Shown one piece after another: positions 56,717-64,000 of a stretch of DNA of 64,000 bases; within the stretch, counting starts at the first letter, position 1, and each line of letters starts with the position of its first letter. This DNA is from Lunularia cruciata (taxonomy: Eukaryota > Streptophyta > Marchantiopsida > Lunulariales > Lunulariaceae). The notes under the pieces were generated by a model, which had not been told where the DNA came from, ran no database searches, and saw only the letters and a list, made by a program, of their open reading frames with translations. The DNA lies in NCBI GenBank assembly GCA_948567375.1, contig OX419758.1:439001-503000 (forward strand). The letters run 5' to 3'. Both the position numbers and the translations under genes were made by a program.

Positions 56717-58500
56717 AAAAGTGTTTCAATCCAAGGGAGTGGATCACTACTCTTGGAAGAACATGAGCTACTAAGACTAAGTAATTTTGGGAAGAAAAGA
56801 AACCACACAGTAATTGAAGGTTAGGAATTTTTTTAAGAGAGGATGGGATAGAGGCTCCTGGAGGACAATTTCTTGCACCTTGTTTTCATTTCACATTTCA
56901 TATCAAGGTCATGTAATCTAGTGAGAACAAGTGAGAGTATATCATGTTTACCATTTTGGAGCAGAGTTCATAGACATAGTGATGAATTCACCAAACACAA
57001 TGATTCTTCTTATAGTAATTTATGATAGAGAGTGGGATTTGACAATCTACATTTTTTATGATGATCTGAATGTCCAAATCCTCTCCCTTTCAATACTTAA
57101 GCAGAAATTCATTACATAATTAGACCAAAAGTGATGTTTAGGAATTTCATAGTTAAGAATTTTGGTGAGGAATATTATCAGCAAGTGATAGCTTCTAAAG
57201 TCCAAATGGTAGTTCCAATGGTTTGTGCACCTTCCCAAGTGATCATATCAACTCTCTATTAAATTAGGAAGTAGTGATTGAGCATTTGCAAGAACCATGG
57301 ATCCGTAATTGTAGGAGTTGATGCAAGGAATGCAAGAAATGTTGAACGGTTTTTGAGAGATCAAGATGACCATGGAGGCATTACAAAGTCAAGTACAGAC
57401 CTTCAGGAATGATCAGGAAATGTAGGAAGGAGAATCATCTCAAAACCCAACATTTGCAATTGAAGTACTTGGAGATGCACCTATGCCAATGACATCAAAC
57501 CCAATCAACAATGAAGTCACATTGTTACTACAAATGAAGAAGACCTGCAATATTGAGCCTTATAAGGGGCAATATTCTATGGGAGTAATTGAGAGTTGGA
57601 TCTCAAGAATGAATTGATACTTTCAATTGTTCTCAATGGAGATCATCAAGCATGTTGTAAGACATGTTTGCATGTGGATACTTGACCAACAAAGCTCTCA
57701 TATGGTATGATGCTTGGGAACGATCAATGTTGGCAAAAAGAAGAGAGTTCATGTGGACAACAATGCAAGAAAGACTGTTGAAGAATTTCCAATCTATGGA
57801 TTTGATGTAGATGGCCCAAATCCAAATATGGAAATTGAAACAAAAGAATATCATACAAGAGTACATGGAAGCATTTCTTGATGTACAAGTTGCAATAACC
57901 AACATGAGTCTAGCAAAGACTCTAGACAATTTCAAATGAGGATTGGAGTGGATTTCCCAAGAAGTCATGGTACAAAATCCTAGCATTGTATTTGAAGCTA
58001 TTGCTTACACTCAAAGAATAGTAGGGCATTTGGAGGAGGTGAAGGAGTAGTTTTATCTCAAGATTATTGGGCTGAAATGCCACACATGGGTAGACCAATA
58101 CTTATGGAATTGTGCAACCTTTGGTTTCAAGACCAAGGAGCACAACCGTTTCAAGGAGAGCAAAGACAGGTGGAAGAACAAAGAGATGGAGTCTTAAAAG
58201 GAGAAGGAACCCAAGGAGAGCAACATCATTACTACAATTGTGGCCATTATTGGGCACATATCCATCAATTGTTGTGCTTTTCTCCTTAGAGGCCCTTGGC
58301 TTCCATATAGGTGATCTTTGAACAACATGGAACAATGCACCAAAGAGGAGGATGTAGGAATCACCTTGGAAAGTTAAGATTGCCAATAACTATACCTCAT
58401 AGCCTTACTTGCTCAATAGGGAAGCAAAAAAGCAAGGAGAGGAAGAAGACATGTGTGCAAAGACTCAAAAAGGCAAACTCATAATTGATTGTTGTGAAGG
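56717..58500 (+). pseudogene. C gag remnant
   Basis: Gag with many stops. Capsid-like phrases begin near 57,540 (CNIEPYKGQY, VIESWISRMN). A degenerate zinc knuckle YNCGHYWAHIHQLLC lies at about 58,235-58,277; the first Cys appears to be Tyr. No uninterrupted frame longer than about 100 codons. Confidence 0.65.
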
Positions 58501-58900
58501 GAGTCCTAGGGTAATCAAGTGAAAGTATTGATAGATCTTGGGGCAATAAAGAATTTCTTATCTGTCTCTATTGCAATAAGATTGGAGATGGATCTAGAGA
58601 AGGATGAGAGCAAAAGAAGTAGAGTTACCTAATGGGAAAATAGAGAAGATTGAGTCATTACCTAGAAGGGTAGCATTCTTTGTAGGAGAACATCAAGAAG
58701 CAATTGAGTGACAAGTGATACAATTATCTCATTATGATGTAATCCTAGGCATACCATGGATAGAGCATTACAACCCTATGGTAGATTGGAGGAGGAAAGT
58801 AATTAGCACCCACCAATGGATGATCATTGGGGTTAAAGAAAAATCATAGAGGCAAGAAATGTCTCTCTATATCATAAGAACAATAGCTATTTGTAAGATA
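58501..58900 (+). pseudogene. C aspartic protease remnant
   Basis: VLIDLGAIKNFLSVSIA at about 58,525-58,580 corresponds to the active site LIDSGATHNF with Ser replaced by Leu. SHYDVILGIPWIEHYNPMVD at about 58,730-58,790 is the conserved protease end of chromoviruses. Confidence 0.75.
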
Positions 58901-60480
58901 GATAGATGTTTCATGGGTCTAATAAGAGAAGTCTAGAGTGAACAACTCAATGGACAAATTCTTGAGAAATTGAAGGATGTGGTAAATGAGTTCCAAGATG
59001 TCTTTCCAGATGATATACCCTTGAGATTACCACTAAAAAGGAGAGTAGATCATAAAAGTGAGACACTTTTGGAGAAGATACCTCCTTGTAAGGCCCCATA
59101 TTGTTTATCACTTCATGAGTTGGAAGAGTGTAAGGCTCAAATCAAGGAGATGCTGCAAAATGATTTATCCAACCAAGCATATCACCATATGGAGAGTTTG
59201 TCTTGCTTGTGAAGAAGAAGATGGTACAATGTGCATATGCATTGATTATCAATTAACAAATAGTGAAGAATCAATCAACAATAATGAAGAACAAATACCC
59301 CTTACTCTGCATGGATGACATGTTTGATCAGCTCAATAGAGCAAAACACTTCACCAAACAAGACCTATGAAGCGGTTACAATCAAATCCAGATTGTAGAG
59401 GAAGATGTATACAAAACCGCCTTTGAGCCAAGTATGGCTACTTTGAGTGCCTTGTGATGCCATTTGGCCTTACCAATGCACTTGCCACTCTCATGATTCT
59501 GATGAATGGCATATTTTGTCCATATTTAGATAAGTTTATTATTGTTTTCCTAGATGACATCTTAGTATACAATAGGATAATGATGGAACACAAATTACAT
59601 CTACAAGAAGTCCTCCAAATTCTAAGACAAAATCAATTGTATGCCAAAATCTCAAAGTGTGAGGTTGGCAAGTCTAAAGTAGACTACTTGAGGCACAGAG
59701 TAAGTGCATAGGGCATCCAAGTATTAATAGATAAAGTAGAGGTCATTCAAAAATAGAGCGCTCTAAAAGATTGGACTCAACTCAAGAGCTTCTTGAGGTG
59801 GATGTGGTTTTATCATCAATTTTTCAAGAACTTCTCCAAGGTTGCACAACCTTTAATGGCACTACTTGGCAAGGGGAAGAAGTGGATATGGGGAACCACA
59901 CAAGAGTTGGCCTTTCAATATTGAAAGATGTCATGCTACATACACAGATCTTGAAATGGTATGACCCAAAATGTCTAATCAAGTTAGCTATAGATGTATC
60001 AAGTGTAGCAATAGGAGAAATCCTACAACAAGAGTGGCATGACGGATGGCATACAATTGCATATTTCTCTTGAAAGTTGTTATCGATAAAATACAAATAT
60101 CACACTACAAAATGAGAAGAGTTGTTCATTGTCCTTACAACCAAGCATTGGAAGCACTATCTTGGTGAGAAGGCATTTATGGTGGAGATAAACTACAAAC
60201 CTCTAATCTACCTTGAGATGTAGAAAGATCTATCTCGTTGCCAAATTTGGTTGGCAGAGTAGCAACAACAATTTAACATGACAACCACCTACATGGAAGG
60301 CAAGAACAAAATTGTAGATGTATTCACCCAAATATTGATGGCAAACAATTTGGTTGTAGAGGTCAAGGTGAACTCTGAATTTTGGCCAAAGATTTTGGCT
60401 ACTCCAAAATTGATCCATAAATTGTAGGAGATCAATCATCCAAAGGCATCACCAGTACTTAAGGACTCAACTTTTGTGAT
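58901..60480 (+). pseudogene. C reverse transcriptase and RNase H
   Basis: RT starts at about 58,970 (VNEFQDVFPDDIP), with CIDYQLTN near 59,236 and FDQLNRAKHFTKQDL near 59,320. The open frame 59,454-59,711 carries [14 protein letters not shown] and the catalytic FLDDILVY (59,547-59,570). RNase H covers 59,950-60,230 (LAIDVSSVAIGEILQQE, KHWKHYLGEKAFMVEINYKP). Frameshifts lie between blocks. Length and order are normal for a Tekay/Galadriel-type chromovirus. Confidence 0.88.
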
Positions 60481-61640
60481 GGTAGATTATGATCCCAAAT
60501 ACCACAAAACTATGCACCACCATCCTAGCAGAATGTCATGATTTTGCCATTGCAGGTCATGTTGGAGTGGATAAGACCTTGGATGCAATCTAATGCAATT
60601 ATTATTGGCCCAAGATGAGCAAAAATGTGTTGGAGTATATTTAAAGCTGCCTACTCTATCAACAAAACAAAGCTTCTAATCAAGCTCTTGTAGGACTCCT
60701 TCAACTTCTTCAACTCCTTCCTACTCCTACAAAATGTTGGGAATAGGTGAGTATGGATCTAGTTTATGATTGCCCAAGACCACCTTAGGGTTTCAACTCC
60801 ATTGTAGTCTTTGTTGATCAACTTAGCAAAATGATTCATGTACAACCTACCACCAAGGATGTGATTGCTCCACAATTAGCTCAATTGTACTTAGATGGAT
60901 TCTTCTCTCACCATGGCATATCTCGAGTGCTTATCATAGATAGAAGCACTCAATTCACTAGTTTGTTTTGGCAAACACTCTTTGGTTTCTTCAAAAACAA
61001 GTTGGCCATGTCTACGGCTTACTACCCACAATTTGATGGACAAACAAAGCGGGCTAATTGCACTATTGAAGATATGCTACAAGGCTTCACCTTAGATGAG
61101 CAAGAGAGGTAGGCATCTTATTTCCATTGGTGGACTTTTCTTACAACAATTTAGTGAATACATCAACTCAAGTCACTCCATTCTTCCTCATGTATGACAA
61201 GCATCTCCTCACACCTTTGAGCTTGATGAAGATCTATTTGATGGCTACCAAAGTTGACATAGTCAACAACTTTATTTCTAGAATCCAACAAGGTGTAGAG
61301 AGTGCCAAGCACATGTTGTAAATTGCCCAAAATTGACAGAATCAATGTGATGAGGCACACTGTAGCCACAAGGAATTCAATGTTGGGGATCAAGTGTTGC
61401 TATCAACAAACAACCTCACACTAATTGGCCCTTGTAAGCTCAAACCTCATTTTATTGGGCCTTTTTCCATTCTTCATTGAGTCTACGTTGTGCCCTATCA
61501 CCTCAAGCTACCATCACACATGAAGATCCATCCAATGTTCCATGTTTCTTTAATATGCAAATATGCCTCCCGATTGGACCACTATCATTCTATACAAGAC
61601 ATTCAACCTTGTCTGACAATCATTGATGGCACAAAGGAAT
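60481..61640 (+). pseudogene. C integrase, catalytic Glu replaced by Lys
   Basis: The zinc-binding region AGHVGVDKTLDAI lies at about 60,553-60,590. The core has the first Asp in SMDLVYDC (60,756-60,758), IIDRSTQFTSLFWQTL at about 60,935-60,985, and GQTKRANCTIEDML, where the catalytic Glu position (normally GQTERVN) is AAG, Lys, at 61,047-61,049. The C-terminal domain continues to about 61,640 (CKLKPHFIGPF near 61,430). The substitution fits a single G-to-A change and would inactivate the enzyme. Confidence 0.85.
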
Positions 61641-61800
61641 ATAAAGAAGAACTTATTCTCTAGATATGCATCCGTGTTACTTGCCATCTGCGGGTGGACT
61701 ACCTTGTACAATGGAAAGGTTACCCACTATGTGAGATGACTTGAGAGCTAGTTGCCAACTTGACACATGCACCAGTCTTGGTGCAATCTTTTGAGCAATA
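61641..61800 (+). pseudogene. C chromodomain
   Basis: DYLVQWKGYP at 61,697-61,726 followed by ELVANLTHAPVLVQSFEQ, matching the chromodomain pattern YLVKWKGYP..ATWE...NL.A...V..F at the integrase C-terminus. A TGA replaces the Trp codon of the TWE motif. Chromodomains guide chromovirus insertion to methylated histone marks. Confidence 0.85.
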
Positions 61801-61826
61801 GCTCCATAATGAGGATGTTATGTCTT

Positions 61827-61841
61827 AAAAGGAGGGAGATT
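61827..61841 (+). other. Polypurine tract of C
   Basis: AAAAGGAGGGAGATT ends directly at the 3' LTR start TGTAATACC (61,842). Confidence 0.85.
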
Positions 61842-62402
61842 TGTAATACCAATAGCTAGACATATAATCTAGAGGTGAAATTTGGTTTAATAACTTCTGG
61901 AAAGATGTTATACATGATGGACTAAATAGATCAGATAGATGTATCACCAAAAGAGTACTTCTACTAATAGGGCAAAAACCAAAACAAACTTGAAAACCTT
62001 AGAACCTATAGCTAGACATATGATCTAGAGGTGAAATTTGGTTGGTAGCATCTAGAAGTATGTTAGGGCACCTATATTCTACAAAGCGACCCCTCCCGCA
62101 AAAACAGCAGATGCTCAACCTGCGGCAGGTTTCCAATTTGAACTACATGATGGACTAAGTAGATCAAAAATTGGTATCACCAAAAAGGGTACTTTTACTA
62201 ATAATGCAGAAACCAAAATATGCTTGAAATCTTTAGAGGTAATATTGATGGCCTAAACAAATGAATTAAGCCTCAAAAAATGTGCAAATTCCCTTGCTAA
62301 TAAACAAAAGGCTGGCCTTCCCTCCTCCTTGTTTGTCTCATCAAGAGCTTTTTAATGGTACCTCATCCATACAATTTGGATTCCTACAAGAAGTTCCTAA
62401 AA
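61842..62402 (+). repeat. 3' LTR of C, truncated, with a 78-bp foreign insert
   Basis: Aligned with the 5' LTR from TGTAATACC onward but stopping at about 62,402, so roughly 280 bp are missing at the end. At 62,066-62,143 there is a 78-bp block absent from 56,020-56,705 and from 35,416-36,161; the LTR resumes with TACATGATGG. Confidence 0.82.
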
Positions 62403-64000
62403 ATTAGCTCCGGATGATCCGTCTTTAGCTCTTCCATCTTCTTCTTCAATACACATAACAATGGATAGACAATTATAGATAAGTACACTACTTCCCAAAA
62501 TCTTCTTCTTCACCCTCATCTTTGCTTTCTCATGCAGCTTGCATTGGTACTTCTTTGACCGATGCCTTACCCCAAAGTCTTGATCCTGGTTACCCTGAAG
62601 GAGTACCTTCAAGGTAACCTCTTCCAAGCTATTATTTTCACCTTCCTCTTTACTCATTCTTGTTATGGCCGGTTGCACACTCTTCTTTGTTTTGGTTCCT
62701 CATGGAAATACCAACCTCAACTCTTTGTCTCTTTGTTCTTTATCTCCACTCCAAGTAATTCTAGACACAAAATATCTCCTCCTTCCATGCGATTGATTGC
62801 CACATAGAACTCTTTGATCTTCCTCCTCAACCACTTTCTCCAATGGCTGTTGCACCTAGGGTTCTCTATCACTCCTAGTGCTCAATTCCTCACTTTGCAA
62901 TGTGAGTTCTGCCTCTTCTTCTTCCATTGAGTCCTTTGACTTGTACTTGGCTTTTCCTTTTGATTCTTCTCCCAATGTTTGGTCTCTCAAGATGACCTTG
63001 TGCCTTGACTTCAACCTTCTTGTCTTTCATGGCTATATTGGGGACACCATCTCTTATGGTCAACTTTGATTCTTTGTTTTTGGGATTTTCACCTCCACTT
63101 TCTTCTATTGTCCTGTCTTGGCAAAGTGGTCATCTTTACTTTGGATTTGGTAGATGTATTGTTTCTCTTCTACATTGGCTTCTCTTCTCAAGTCTAGGTA
63201 GAAGTACAACACCATCTTTTGTCTTTTGGCCACACTCAATAAGTTCAACCCAAGGTAAAAATGTGTTGTGAATGGCACTAGGTAGTATGGCGGCAATTTG
63301 TCTTTCTAATTCTAGATCATTTGCCTCATTTGCTAGTGAAAGTACTTTGCTCAATTTATTGGTTCCCCTGCAAACATTTGGTGGAAGAAGATGGCCTAGT
63401 GATTTTACATTACATTACATAAGTGGTTTGCTCCAGCTTGAAGATTTATATCATCCTCCCAACAATACTTTGCCTTATTGGGTCTTGAAAGGTATCCACT
63501 TTGTACTTGTTCTTCTTTGTACTTGTTCTTCTCAAGGAATGTAGTTCCAATTCTCTTGCTACCGTCTTTCCTTAGGCCTAGTCTCTAATCCAACTTTGTC
63601 CATTGAGCCAGATTGCCTCTCTTCCCTTCTTCCTCTAGACCCTCCTCACAATTACTTGTAGCTATTTTTGCCATGAAACCTGGAAAACTCAAGTTCCAAT
63701 TTTAGGTCATAAAAGTGATCCAAAGTCTACTCAACAATTCAATCCTTACTATGACATCTAACCTCTAAATTTAATGATTTCTCACTACAAGTGATGGATT
63801 CTTCTTTCCACCCTTCATTGGCATCATACAATCTTTAACTCTTTGTCTCAAGAAGATTATCTCTTCCTTTGGACTAGAAATTCTCACTCCCTTAAGATTC
63901 TTAAAAATCAAACTCTTAGTTGGCTTCAAAATAAGCACTCCTTTGGGACAACTACTTAGTGGCATAGGATACTTCTATGACATTTTGAAATTCCCTCTAT
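62403..64000 (-). pseudogene. A6 ORF2 N-terminal region
   Basis: Minus strand: HYLVP-type region at 63,105-63,296 (YYLVPFTTHFYLGLNLLSV, YLDLRREANVEEKQYI) matches the A1 N-terminal domain, and LPS-type leader sequence runs to the window end (LSSCPKGVLILKPTKSLIF at about 63,900-63,960). With 55,243-56,019 it forms one ORF2 interrupted by the chromovirus; about 390 bp corresponding to A1 11,715-12,100 is missing at the junction. Confidence 0.72.

Noticed and set aside
1-64000. CRISPR arrays, bacterial operons, tRNA or rRNA genes
   Set aside because: No regularly spaced repeats, no ribosomal sequence and no tRNA cloverleaf were recognised; spliced gene and LTR elements mark plant nuclear DNA.

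Overview
The window comes from the nuclear genome of a land plant. Its left edge holds the 3' half of a split nuclear gene for a chloroplast RNA-binding HAT/TPR protein of the HCF107/MBB1 type (1-2,565, + strand). Almost everything else is nested, decayed LTR retrotransposon. A non-flowering plant (bryophyte, lycophyte, fern or gymnosperm) is suggested, not proven. A mitochondrial atp1 fragment at 24,149-24,267 encodes residues that, from memory, look more like bryophyte or lycophyte AtpA than angiosperm AtpA. One retrotransposon family carries a DNMT3-like methyltransferase. No bacterial, CRISPR, rRNA or tRNA feature was seen.

Three retroelement families explain most of the window. Family A (Athila-like: primer site resembling tRNA-Asp, about 760-bp LTRs, gag with CCHC knuckles, protease, and a long extra 3' ORF here called ORF2) occurs at 9,991-13,687 (+), 19,695-20,480 (+), 20,488-26,008 plus 30,747-31,490 (-), 31,500-33,372 (+), 37,436-41,285 (-), about 42,850-43,760 (+, decayed), 50,090-54,510 (+) and 54,511-56,019 plus 62,403-64,000 (-). 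No family A copy here keeps a recognisable RT. Family B (minus strand) occurs as B0 (about 3,945-6,812, very decayed), B1 (8,249-18,803, interrupted by a family A piece) and B2 (26,009-30,746, 5' truncated). Its polyprotein order is gag-like, protease, C5-DNA methyltransferase, RT, RNase H, integrase, PHD finger. Family C is a chromodomain Ty3/gypsy element at 56,020-62,402 (+), with a solo LTR at 35,416-36,161.

Layout: 1-2,565 host gene; 2,566-3,944 intergenic; 3,945-6,812 B0; 6,813-8,248 AT-rich DNA and a Ty1/copia relic; 8,249-18,803 B1 with A1 inside it; 18,804-19,694 a gypsy RT scrap; 19,695-33,372 a mosaic of A and B copies, including an inverted duplication; 33,373-37,435 an integrase relic, a hairpin, the solo C LTR and a small tandem repeat; 37,436-43,760 A copies; 43,760-50,090 AT-rich, mostly unrecognisable; 50,090-64,000 A5, A6 and the chromovirus C.

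The most interesting system is family B. Between protease and RT it carries a cytosine-5 DNA methyltransferase domain with recognisable motifs I, II, IV, VI, VIII and IX/X. At the integrase C-terminus, where chromoviruses carry a chromodomain, it carries a PHD finger. The LTR next to its primer-binding site has an array of heat-shock-element motifs upstream of a TATA box. So a DNA-methylation writer, a probable chromatin reader and a candidate heat-responsive promoter sit in one retrotransposon lineage. All copies here are dead (stops, deletions, a lost RT catalytic pair), but two independent copies agree on the architecture.
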